From Arthrobacter globiformis (GTDB lineage: Bacteria; Actinomycetota; Actinomycetes; Actinomycetales; Micrococcaceae), in assembly GCF_030818015.1 (NCBI RefSeq), contig NZ_JAUSZX010000001.1:2728001-2792000 (forward strand): a stretch of DNA of 64,000 bases. Direction: 5' to 3'. The position numbers and the translations under genes were made by a program. Of this stretch, positions 53,022 to 60,560 are shown piece after piece. Every line of letters starts with the position of its first letter. Position 1 is the stretch's first letter. Under the pieces are notes generated by a model, which was given only the letters and a program-made list of their open reading frames with translations, did no database searches and was not told the DNA's origin.

Positions 53022-54047
53022 GTGGAACTTCCCGTCTGGTTCGAGGTCGGCTCGTTCGTCGTCCTCGGCATCATCCTCCTCATGGACCTGCTTCTGGTAG
53101 TGCGCCGTCCGCACGAACCCTCAATGAAAGAAGCCGGCCTCTGGGTGGCCTTTTACGTGGCACTGGCCCTCGTGTTCGCCGGTGCCATGTTCATGTTCAC
53201 GGGACCCGAGTACGGCAGCCAGTTCGTGGCCGGCTGGGTGACTGAATACAGCCTCAGCATCGACAACCTGTTTGTTTTCATCATCATCATGGCCCGCTTC
53301 TCGGTGCCGCGTAAGTACCAGCAGGAAGTGCTGATGGTGGGCATCATCATCGCGCTGATCCTGCGCGGCATCTTCATCATGCTCGGCGCCATCGTGATCG
53401 AACAGTTCAGCTGGGTCTTCTACATCTTCGGCGCCTTCCTCCTCTGGACCGCCTGGAAGCAGGCGCAGGACGAGGGTGAAGACGAAGAGGACAAGGAAAA
53501 CGCCCTCATCAGCAAGCTCCGCAAGGTCATCCCCATGTCGGAGAAGTTCGACGGCGGCAAGCTGCGCACCACGGTCGACGGCAAGAAGGTGTTCACCCCA
53601 ATGGTGATCGTCTTCATCACCATTGGCATGACTGACCTTCTGTTCGCCGTCGACTCCATCCCGGCAATCTTCGGGCTGACGCAAAGCGCCTTCATCGTGT
53701 TCACGGCCAACATCTTCGCGCTGATGGGCCTGCGGCAGCTGTACTTCCTGCTTGGCGGCCTGATGAACCGCCTCATCTACCTGAAGCACGCCCTGTCCAT
53801 CATCCTGGCCTTCATTGGCGTGAAGCTGGTCCTGCACGCCATGCACGTCAACGAACTGCCGTTCATCAACGGCGGGCACCACATCGAATGGGCTCCGGAA
53901 ATCCCCACCTATGTGTCCCTCGCCGTCATCATCGGCACGATCATCATCGCCGTGATCGCCAGCCTGGTGACCTCCGGCGCGCAGAAGGCCAAGCTGGACG
54001 CCCGCCTCGAGGAGGACGCCCGGAAGAGCCTGAGCGACGTCGACTAG
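53022..54047 (+). CDS. TerC-family integral membrane protein
   Basis: TerC/Alx-type protein of 341 residues with about nine membrane segments. Conserved acidic and Asn-containing motifs in TEYSLSIDNLFVFIIIMARF and MTDLLFAVDSIPAIFG match the metal-site motifs of TerC proteins; a charged cytosolic loop (QDEGEDEEDKENAL) lies in the middle. Relatives export manganese and help to fill secreted enzymes with metal; older names refer to tellurite resistance. GTG 53022 has GAAAGG 7 nt upstream; an upstream GTG at 52962 would run through the riboswitch. Control by manganese is predicted from the leader. Confidence 0.93.
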   Translation: MELPVWFEVGSFVVLGIILLMDLLLVVRRPHEPSMKEAGLWVAFYVALALVFAGAMFMFTGPEYGSQFVAGWVTEYSLSIDNLFVFIIIMARFSVPRKYQQEVLMVGIIIALILRGIFIMLGAIVIEQFSWVFYIFGAFLLWTAWKQAQDEGEDEEDKENALISKLRKVIPMSEKFDGGKLRTTVDGKKVFTPMVIVFITIGMTDLLFAVDSIPAIFGLTQSAFIVFTANIFALMGLRQLYFLLGGLMNRLIYLKHALSIILAFIGVKLVLHAMHVNELPFINGGHHIEWAPEIPTYVSLAVIIGTIIIAVIASLVTSGAQKAKLDARLEEDARKSLSDVD

Positions 54048-54071
54048 GTTCTACGGATCCGTTTCAGCGGA

Positions 54072-54108
54072 AAAGCAACCCCGGCCACCAGGTGGCCGGG
54101 GTTGCTTT
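54072..54108. terminator. Strong bidirectional terminator
   Basis: A 17-bp perfect stem (AAAGCAACCCCGGCCAC paired with GTGGCCGGGGTTGCTTT) with a 3-nt loop between the convergent TerC and iminopeptidase genes. A-rich left and T-rich right flanks serve both strands. Confidence 0.93.
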
Positions 54109-54117
54109 GTCTTGTGC

Positions 54118-54165
54118 GGGCGGGGGCTTAGGTGTCCGTTCGGGCGGGGGCTGAAGTGTCCGTTC
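54118..54165. repeat. Two tandem 24-bp repeats
   Basis: 54118-54141 and 54142-54165 share 22 of 24 bases (GGGCGGGGGCT..., then GTGTCCGTTC). They lie just after the end of the iminopeptidase gene. Confidence 0.9.
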
Positions 54166-54174
54166 GCGCTGGTC

Positions 54175-55530
54175 TCAGCGGGCGGAGCGGACCATGCCGA
54201 GCAGGCGGCCGAAGATGGCCTCACCGTCGTCGGCGATGCCGTCGTGGTGGAACTCGCCGGTTTCCCAAGTCTTCAGCTTGCGGACGGTGGCGGCGGTCTC
54301 CAGGGAGAGCCCGTGGTCCACGTAGATATCGTCGCGGTACACGGCGGCGGCCGCCGGCACGATGTTGGCGGCCAGCTGTGCAGTGTCATAGAGCGGCGTC
54401 CAGTCAGCCTTGGCCGCCAGCAGTTCCGCCACGTCCTTGAGCGGGCTCAGGGCGGGATCCTGCTCGAAGTACCACGGGTAGACCATCTCGCCGGTCAGGA
54501 GAACCTCGGCGGCGTCCGGGCTGAACTCAGGGAACTCCTTGAGGACCCGCCAGGCGGCCCAGTCCGTGGCCGCACCCTGGCCGTAGATGGATTCGTGCAT
54601 CAGCGCGTATAGAGGGTTGGCCGCGCGCGAGACCAGCGTGCGGACCTGCTCCAGGAACGGGTCTGAGAGACGCGGACCGCCGGGCGTCTCCACGAAGGCG
54701 TCCTCCAGCAGGTTGTGCAGGCTGTCCACCCGGGTATTCCCGCCGAGGAAGGATCCCACCATCTGGAACCTCTCCACGGTGAGGGGAGAGCCGTCCGGGA
54801 GGTGTTCCGCCGTGCTGCGGAGGTGATTGGTGACCCGGTTTACGGTTTCCCGGTCCTCGGGGTACCAGCCGAAGTACTCTGCGTTGCGGGCTGCCACCCG
54901 CTTAAAGGTCTCGCGGTAGACCCGGTCGGGGGAACCGGTCAGCGGGGCAAGCCCGCCGGTGATCAGCACCTCGCGCAGTCCGGTGGGCGCGAACGACAGG
55001 TAGGTGAGCGCGCAGAAGCCGCCGTAGCTCTGCCCGTAGACGGTCCACGGCTCCGCGCCGAGAGCCTGGCGGATGAGCTCGGCGTCGGCAACGATCGAGT
55101 CTGCACGGAAGTGCTCAAGGTACCTCGCCTGCGCCGCGGCATCCCCGCGCAGCGGCAGGGTGTTGCGGTCAATGGGGGAGGATAGTCCGGTTCCCCGTTG
55201 GTCCAGCATCAGGATGCGGAAGTCCTTTGCGGCTGCCTTGCTCCAGCCGCCCAGCGACGCTAAGCGGTTGCCGCGTCCGCCGGGGCCGCCCTGCAGATAC
55301 AGGAGCCACGGCAGATCGGCCGCCTCTGCCTTACTGTGCTCGGCGGACACGTACTCGCGGGCGAACACTGTGATTCTCTCTGCCCCGTCTTCTCCCTCCG
55401 GGCCGGCGAAATGGTCCAGCGGAAGCGTGAAGTAGTGTTCCGCCGTGCGCATGCCGCGGAACTGGTGCCTGGCGCGGACTGTATGGAGGGGGTCCTTATG
55501 CACAGTGGTGTCCAGCGTTGCCTCAGCCAT
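54175..55530 (-). CDS. Proline iminopeptidase-like alpha/beta hydrolase (S33)
   Basis: Alpha/beta hydrolase of 451 residues, S33 family, proline iminopeptidase branch: LLYLQGGPGGRGNR (oxyanion hole), LDQRGTGLSSP, nucleophile elbow VYGQSYGGF (Ser about 171), and a His near the end in ETGEFHHDG. The enzymes release N-terminal proline from peptides. The length matches the larger actinobacterial form. Start ATG 55530 or GTG 55536; it overlaps the acetyltransferase end by 8 bp, so the two are co-transcribed. Confidence 0.88.
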   Translation of the reverse strand: MAEATLDTTVHKDPLHTVRARHQFRGMRTAEHYFTLPLDHFAGPEGEDGAERITVFAREYVSAEHSKAEAADLPWLLYLQGGPGGRGNRLASLGGWSKAAAKDFRILMLDQRGTGLSSPIDRNTLPLRGDAAAQARYLEHFRADSIVADAELIRQALGAEPWTVYGQSYGGFCALTYLSFAPTGLREVLITGGLAPLTGSPDRVYRETFKRVAARNAEYFGWYPEDRETVNRVTNHLRSTAEHLPDGSPLTVERFQMVGSFLGGNTRVDSLHNLLEDAFVETPGGPRLSDPFLEQVRTLVSRAANPLYALMHESIYGQGAATDWAAWRVLKEFPEFSPDAAEVLLTGEMVYPWYFEQDPALSPLKDVAELLAAKADWTPLYDTAQLAANIVPAAAAVYRDDIYVDHGLSLETAATVRKLKTWETGEFHHDGIADDGEAIFGRLLGMVRSAR

Positions 55531-56023
55531 GGACACCGACCTCGCTGCGGCTGCCGAATTCGGCCAGCGCCGTTCCGGTCAGCCGGAACGTGGACCATTC
55601 GTCCATCGGGAACGCACCGAGCTTCCGGTAGAAGTTGATGGACGGTTCGTTCCAGTCCAGCACGCTCCATTCGACGCGTGCGTAGCCGCGTTCGACGGCG
55701 GTCGCCGCCAGATGCTGCAAGAGAGCCTTCCCGTGGCCCTCGCCGCGCGCCTCCGGGGTGACGTAGAGGTCCTCCAGGTAGATCCCGTGCACGCCCTCCC
55801 ACGTTGAGTAGTTCAGGAACCAGAGTGCGAAGCCACGCACCTCGCCGTCCTCGTTCTCGGCCATGTTGGCGTACACGCGCGGGTTGCTGCCGAAGAGCAC
55901 CTCGGTGAGCATCTCGGGGGTGTTGCGGACGGCGTCAGGCTCCTTTTCGTAGAGAGCCAGTTCGTGGATGAACTGCAGGATTACGGGAACGTCGGCGGGT
56001 GTTGCGGGACGGATTGCACTCAT
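55523..56023 (-). CDS. GNAT-family acetyltransferase (diamine acetyltransferase-like)
   Basis: Protein of 166 residues, one GNAT domain: IRPATPADVPVILQFIHELALYE at the N-terminus, the acetyl-CoA loop DLYVTPEARGEGHGKALLQHL (about 88-108) and WSVLDWNEPSINFYRKLGA at the C-terminus. This matches the spermine/spermidine acetyltransferase-like group, though the substrate is unproven. The ATG 56023 lies 7 nt after TAAGCT on the minus strand; no ribosome site, so leaderless. Confidence 0.88.
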   Translation of the reverse strand: MSAIRPATPADVPVILQFIHELALYEKEPDAVRNTPEMLTEVLFGSNPRVYANMAENEDGEVRGFALWFLNYSTWEGVHGIYLEDLYVTPEARGEGHGKALLQHLAATAVERGYARVEWSVLDWNEPSINFYRKLGAFPMDEWSTFRLTGTALAEFGSRSEVGVHG

Positions 56024-56030
56024 GAGTCCG

Positions 56031-56036
56031 AGCTTA
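56031..56036 (-). promoter_or_regulatory. -10 element of leaderless GNAT gene
   Basis: TAAGCT on the minus strand, 7 nt before ATG 56023. Confidence 0.6.
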
Positions 56037-56094
56037 CTGGGTCCGGGCTTGCTGGATCAGGCCGCAGCACGCAGGGCAGGATGCACCCGGAGTA

Positions 56095-56100
56095 TAGGCT
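56095..56100 (+). promoter_or_regulatory. -10 element of phosphopantetheinyl transferase gene
   Basis: TAGGCT, 10 nt before ATG 56111; a leader of only about 3-4 nt is expected. No ribosome site. Confidence 0.5.
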
Positions 56101-56110
56101 GTTGACTCCA

Positions 56111-56920
56111 ATGACCTACCAACAGTGCAGCAACCCTTCCGGGGACGGCGTGGAAAGGCCAGCCGAACCGGATCCTAAACGGATCCTTCTGGCCGCTGTG
56201 ATGCTCTCCAGCATAGACCTTCGCCAGGCCGATACTTTGGACGACGGCGAGCGCCAGCGGGCGGCGTCGTTCCGTTCCGAACTGCAGCGGGACAGGTTCC
56301 TGGCCGGACGCATAGCGCTGCGGCGCCAGGCGGCAAGGGCCGCAGGAGTCGGTGCTGGCGCACTGCAGGCTGACTACTACTGCCGGGAGTGCACCCGGAG
56401 CGACCACGTGCACGGAACGCCCCGGTACCAGGCCGGTCCGTCCAGGCCCACCGTACTGGCGAGCCTGAGCCGGGCGGGGGACTGGTGCCTGCTGGCCGCG
56501 ACAACAGATGAACAGGTGCTGGGAGTTGGCGTGGACCTTGAAGGCAGCACAGCCGCAGGCTTCGAAGGGTTCGGGGCGGTTGCCCTTTCGGAGCGCGAGC
56601 GGGAACACCTTCAGAGAGTGGAGCCCGCACTCCGGCCGAGTGTCCAGACACATCTGTGGACGCGCAAGGAAGCAGTCCTCAAAGCGCTGGGCAGGGGGTT
56701 GGCCGTCGTCGACCCGGGTCTCCTGGACGTAGCGGGTCCCGTTCCGCTGCTGCCGGACCTTCTGCAAACGGCGCCGGCCGGGCCCTTCGTAACCGGGGTG
56801 CCTCTGGTGGAGGGGCAGGAAGGCGGCCGCCATCGGTGGCTGGTCGACGCCGTTGAGCCAGATTCAGTGGGGCTGCCGGGTTCCCTCACTGCGGCAGTGG
56901 CGGTTGTCCTGAAGCTGTGA
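56111..56920 (+). CDS. 4'-phosphopantetheinyl transferase (Sfp type)
   Basis: Protein of 269 residues that should attach the phosphopantetheine arm of CoA to carrier proteins of fatty acid, polyketide or peptide synthases. Magnesium-site residues Asp142 and Glu144 lie in GVGVDLEG, and Trp183, Lys186, Glu187 and Lys191 in LWTRKEAVLKALG, the classic WxxKEAxxK motif. The fold is Sfp-like, two pseudo-repeated halves. No synthase gene is near, so it is probably a general or unlinked enzyme. Start chosen because TAGGCT lies 10 nt before ATG 56111. Confidence 0.87.
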   Translation: MTYQQCSNPSGDGVERPAEPDPKRILLAAVMLSSIDLRQADTLDDGERQRAASFRSELQRDRFLAGRIALRRQAARAAGVGAGALQADYYCRECTRSDHVHGTPRYQAGPSRPTVLASLSRAGDWCLLAATTDEQVLGVGVDLEGSTAAGFEGFGAVALSEREREHLQRVEPALRPSVQTHLWTRKEAVLKALGRGLAVVDPGLLDVAGPVPLLPDLLQTAPAGPFVTGVPLVEGQEGGRHRWLVDAVEPDSVGLPGSLTAAVAVVLKL

Positions 56921-56981
56921 GATTCTGCGGTCTGTCCGTAGGGACGGGACGCACCATTCGACCGAGTCCATGTCAGGGAGA

Positions 56982-59528
56982 TTAGAGCCGGTTCGCACCG
57001 GTAACCCGCACCACCGCAGTGCCCGTCTCGTCCGAGGCGGCCAGATCCACCTCGGCGGAGATCCCCCAGTCGTGGTTCCCGGCCGGGTCGTCGAAGATCT
57101 GACGGACCTTCCAGACGCCGGGCTCCTCGGTGATGATGAGCAGCCCGGGTCCGCGGGCGCCAGGGCCGGTGCCGATGTCGTCGTGCTCGTCGAAGTAGTC
57201 GTCCAGGACGTCCTCCCAGCGGTCCGCGTCCCAGCCGGCGTCGCCGTCGAGTTCGCCCAGGGCAGTGGCGTCCTCGTCTGCAAAAAGCTCGACGCGCCGG
57301 AACATCTCGTTGCGGACCATAACCCGGAAAGCCCGGATGTTGGACGTGAGGGACGGCGGCGGGGGAGGCGGGGCATCGTGCGGGGTCGGCGCGGCACCGG
57401 AGGTCAGTTCCTCCCACTCGTCCAGCAGGCTGGAGTCCACCTGCCGCACCAGCTCACCCAGCCAGGCGATCAGGTCCTCGAGGTCTTCACGCAGCGCATC
57501 CTGCGGCACGGTCTGCCGGAGCGCTTTGAAACCGTCCGCCAGGTACCGCAGCACAATGCCTTCGGAACGGGCAAGGCCGTAGAACTGCACGAACTCACCG
57601 AAGTTCATGGCGCGCTCGTACATGTCCCGGATGACCGACTTGGGGGCCAGTTCAAAGTCGCCCACCCACGGCGCTGCCTTCCGGTACACCTCGAAGGCCT
57701 CGCCCAGGATTTCCGCCAGCGGCTGGGGATACGTGACCTCGTCGAGCATGGCCATCCGCTGCTCATACTCGATGCCGTCTGCCTTCATGGCGGCCACTGC
57801 CTCGCCGCGTGCCTTCTTCTGCTGCGCAGAGAGGATCTGCCGCGGCTTCTCCAGCGTGGCTTCAATCACGGAGACCACGTCGACTGCGTATGAGGGCGAT
57901 TCTGGATCCAGCAGGTCCAGCGCGGCCAGGGCAAACGGGGACAGCGGTTGGTTGAGGGCAAAATTCGGCTGCAGGTGGACGGTCAGGCGCACCGTGCGGC
58001 CGTCCGCCCCCTGCTCTGCAGCAGGGATACGCTCCACAACCTCGGCCGCGAGCAGCTCCCGGTAGATCCCCAAGGCCTTCTTCATGAGCCGGAGCTGGGA
58101 AGGGCGGGTTTCATGGTTCTCGGTGAGGAGCCGCCGGGCGGCAGCGAACGGGTCGCCCGGACGCTCCATGAGGTTCATGAGCATCGCATGGGTCACGGCG
58201 AAGCTGGAGTTCAGCGGGTCGGGAACGGACTCCACCAGCCGGTTGTACGTGGGCTGGCCCCAGGACACGAACCCCTCCGGCGGCTTCTTCTTCACAACCT
58301 GGCGCAGCTTCCGCTGGTCATCGCCGAACTTTGCGGTGGCCTTGGCCATCGCCTTGACGTTCTCCACCACGTGTTCGGGGGCCTGGACCACCACGGTGCC
58401 GGCCGTATCGTAGCCGGCACGGCCGGCCCTTCCGGCAATCTGGTGGAACTCACGGGAGTTGAGCAGCCGGGTGCGTACGCCGTCGTACTTGCTCAGTGCG
58501 GTGAGCACGACGGTGCGGATGGGCACATTGATTCCCACGCCCAGCGTGTCCGTGCCGCAGATGACCTTAAGCAGGCCGGCCTGGGCCAGCTGCTCCACGA
58601 GCCGGCGGTACTTGGGCAGCATGCCCGCGTGGTGCACGCCGATGCCGTGCCGGACCAGGCGGTTCAAGGTCTTGCCGAAGCCTGCCGCGAAGCGGAAGTT
58701 CGCGATGAGCTCGGCGATTTTGTCCTTTTCCTCGCGCGTGCACACGTTGATGCTCATGAGCGTCTGGGCGCGCTCGATGGCTTCGGCCTGGCTGAAATGC
58801 ACCACGTAGACTGGCACTTCCTTGGTGCCCAGCAACTCTTCGAGGGTCTCGTGGACCGGCGTCTCGCGGTAGTAGTAGTGCAGCGGAATCGGGCGTTCCG
58901 CCGAGCTGACGGTGGTGGTGGGCCGTCCCGTGAGTTCGGTCATGCCGGCTTCGAATCGGCTCACGTCGCCCAGTGTGGCGGACATCAGGAGGAACTGTGC
59001 CTGTGGAAGTTCCAGCAGCGGAACCTGCCATGCCCAGCCGCGCTGCGGATCGGAGTAGAAGTGGAACTCGTCCATGATGACGGCGCCCAGATCGGCCGCG
59101 GCGCCTTCGCGCAGCGCGGTGTTGGCCAGGATCTCGGCGGTGCAGCAGATGATCGGGGCGTCCTGGTTCACCCCGGAGTCGCCGGTGATCATGCCGACGT
59201 TCTCCGCCCCGAAGATCTCGCAGAGGGCGAAGAACTTTTCGGACACCAGGGCCTTGATGGGGGCCGTGTAGTAACTACGCTCACCGCGGGCCATCGCCTG
59301 GAAGTGGGCGGCAACGGCGACGAGGGACTTGCCGGATCCGGTGGGCGTTGCGAGGATCACGTTGGCGCCGGAGGCCAGTTCCATGATCGCCTCGTCCTGG
59401 GCGGGGTAGAGCTGCAGGCCCCGGCTTTCGGTCCACTCCACGAAGCGCTCGTACAGCGTGTCCGGGTCCGCGCCGGTTCCGGTGGTGATCCGTGCGGACG
59501 GGGCGGGGAGCTGTTCAACGAGTTTCAT
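56982..59528 (-). CDS. Ski2-like DEAD/DEAH-box helicase (DUF3516 type)
   Basis: RNA helicase-like protein of 848 residues. RecA1 has Walker A LATPTGSGKSLVA (about 52-64), DEFH box VIMDEFHFYSD and SATLGD; RecA2 has HHAGMLPKYRRLVE, TLGVGINVPIRTVV and the QIAGRAGRAGYD motif VI. A long C-terminal DUF3516 region (about 420-848) follows. Related actinobacterial proteins belong to the Ski2/Mtr4-like group and may act in RNA turnover. ATG 59528 has GGAAGG, and TAAGCT lies 8 nt upstream, so the leader is very short. Confidence 0.93.
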   Translation of the reverse strand: MKLVEQLPAPSARITTGTGADPDTLYERFVEWTESRGLQLYPAQDEAIMELASGANVILATPTGSGKSLVAVAAHFQAMARGERSYYTAPIKALVSEKFFALCEIFGAENVGMITGDSGVNQDAPIICCTAEILANTALREGAAADLGAVIMDEFHFYSDPQRGWAWQVPLLELPQAQFLLMSATLGDVSRFEAGMTELTGRPTTTVSSAERPIPLHYYYRETPVHETLEELLGTKEVPVYVVHFSQAEAIERAQTLMSINVCTREEKDKIAELIANFRFAAGFGKTLNRLVRHGIGVHHAGMLPKYRRLVEQLAQAGLLKVICGTDTLGVGINVPIRTVVLTALSKYDGVRTRLLNSREFHQIAGRAGRAGYDTAGTVVVQAPEHVVENVKAMAKATAKFGDDQRKLRQVVKKKPPEGFVSWGQPTYNRLVESVPDPLNSSFAVTHAMLMNLMERPGDPFAAARRLLTENHETRPSQLRLMKKALGIYRELLAAEVVERIPAAEQGADGRTVRLTVHLQPNFALNQPLSPFALAALDLLDPESPSYAVDVVSVIEATLEKPRQILSAQQKKARGEAVAAMKADGIEYEQRMAMLDEVTYPQPLAEILGEAFEVYRKAAPWVGDFELAPKSVIRDMYERAMNFGEFVQFYGLARSEGIVLRYLADGFKALRQTVPQDALREDLEDLIAWLGELVRQVDSSLLDEWEELTSGAAPTPHDAPPPPPPSLTSNIRAFRVMVRNEMFRRVELFADEDATALGELDGDAGWDADRWEDVLDDYFDEHDDIGTGPGARGPGLLIITEEPGVWKVRQIFDDPAGNHDWGISAEVDLAASDETGTAVVRVTGANRL

Positions 59529-59536
59529 TGCCTTCC

Positions 59537-59542
59537 AGCTTA
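59537..59542 (-). promoter_or_regulatory. -10 element of the helicase gene
   Basis: TAAGCT on the minus strand, 8 nt before ATG 59528, with GGAAGG inside the interval; the transcript must start within or at the end of that ribosome site. Confidence 0.5.
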
Positions 59543-59583
59543 GTGCCCGCGCGTCCCGCAACCATTTCGCGCCGGTCCGGCGC

Positions 59584-59589
59584 TAGGCT
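59584..59589 (+). promoter_or_regulatory. Probable -10 element of the methyltransferase gene
   Basis: TAGGCT, 71 nt before GTG 59661. The divergent helicase promoter lies 42 bp to the left. Confidence 0.5.
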
Positions 59590-59660
59590 CGCGATGTCTG
59601 GACCATCGGCCGTCCGGGCAGACTGTTCACGAACAACCGCCACGAGCAACCGGAGGCCAT

Positions 59661-60434
59661 GTGTGGGATCCCGCCAAGTACGTCCAGTTCGGCGACTACC
59701 GGCAGCGTCCGTTCTTTGACCTGACCGGCCGCATCCTTGCCGACTCCCCGCGGGAGGTGGTTGACCTGGGCTGCGGCCCCGGCAACCTGACCGCTACGCT
59801 CGCTGCCCGCTGGCCTTCCGCGCGGGTGGTGGGACTGGATTCATCTGCCGAGATGCTGGCCACGGCGGAGCAGCACCGGCAGACAGCGCCGCTACTGGAG
59901 TTCAGCCTTGGAGACATCGCTTCCTGGCTGCCATCCGCGGACACCGACGTGGTGGTGAGCAACGCGGCCCTGCAATGGGTCCCCGGGCACCCGGAACTGC
60001 TGGCAACCTGGCTCAAGGCTCTGAAACCGGGGGCGTGGTTCGCCCTCCAGGTGCCGGGCAACTTCTCCTCCGCGTCCCACACCCTGATGCGGGACGTGGC
60101 CGAGTCGCCCAGATGGGCCGGCAAGCTCGCTGGCGTGCTGCGCCACGACGAGGCGGTGGCGCACCCCGCGCGCTACCTGCAGATCATGCTCGACGCCGGG
60201 TGCGCGGCAGACGCGTGGGAGACCACTTACCAGCAGGTGCTCACGGGCGAAAACCCGGTGCTGGATTGGGTGCGCGGCGCCGGCCTGCGGCCCGTGCTGG
60301 CTGCGCTGTCGCCAGACGATGCCGCCGAGTTCGAGGCCGAATACGGCACCCGGCTGGCCGAGGCCTATCCGGGCACGCCGCACGGAACGGTTTACCCGTT
60401 CCGACGGATTTTCGCGGTGGCCCGCAAGCTTTAG
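59661..60434 (+). CDS. tam: Trans-aconitate 2-methyltransferase-type enzyme
   Basis: SAM-dependent methyltransferase of 257 residues, Tam family: MWDPAKYVQFGDYRQRPFFDL at the N-terminus (WDPxxYxxFxxxRxRP is typical), motif I VVDLGCGPGNLT (about 33-44), LDSSAEML, and SNAALQWVPGHPELL. Tam methylates trans-aconitate, a side product that inhibits aconitase. GTG 59661 has GGAGG upstream. Confidence 0.88.
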   Translation: MWDPAKYVQFGDYRQRPFFDLTGRILADSPREVVDLGCGPGNLTATLAARWPSARVVGLDSSAEMLATAEQHRQTAPLLEFSLGDIASWLPSADTDVVVSNAALQWVPGHPELLATWLKALKPGAWFALQVPGNFSSASHTLMRDVAESPRWAGKLAGVLRHDEAVAHPARYLQIMLDAGCAADAWETTYQQVLTGENPVLDWVRGAGLRPVLAALSPDDAAEFEAEYGTRLAEAYPGTPHGTVYPFRRIFAVARKL

Positions 60435-60470
60435 GGCTGCCGCTTCCGCCGCGCGGGCGGCGTCCCGCGC

Positions 60471-60484
60471 GGTCACATGTGATC
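60471..60484. promoter_or_regulatory. Palindrome at the ABC exporter promoter
   Basis: GGTCACATGTGATC (12 of 14 symmetric, core TCACATGTGA) lies 5 bp before TACAAT (60490-60495), a likely -10 element for the ABC genes. It is placed where a repressor would block transcription. Confidence 0.45.
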
Positions 60485-60560
60485 TGGCTTACAATGGCCA
60501 AGCGGCGATTGGGGGCCTGCCCAGGCTCCCGTACGCCCCTGGCGATGGAGGAGGCGCGCG

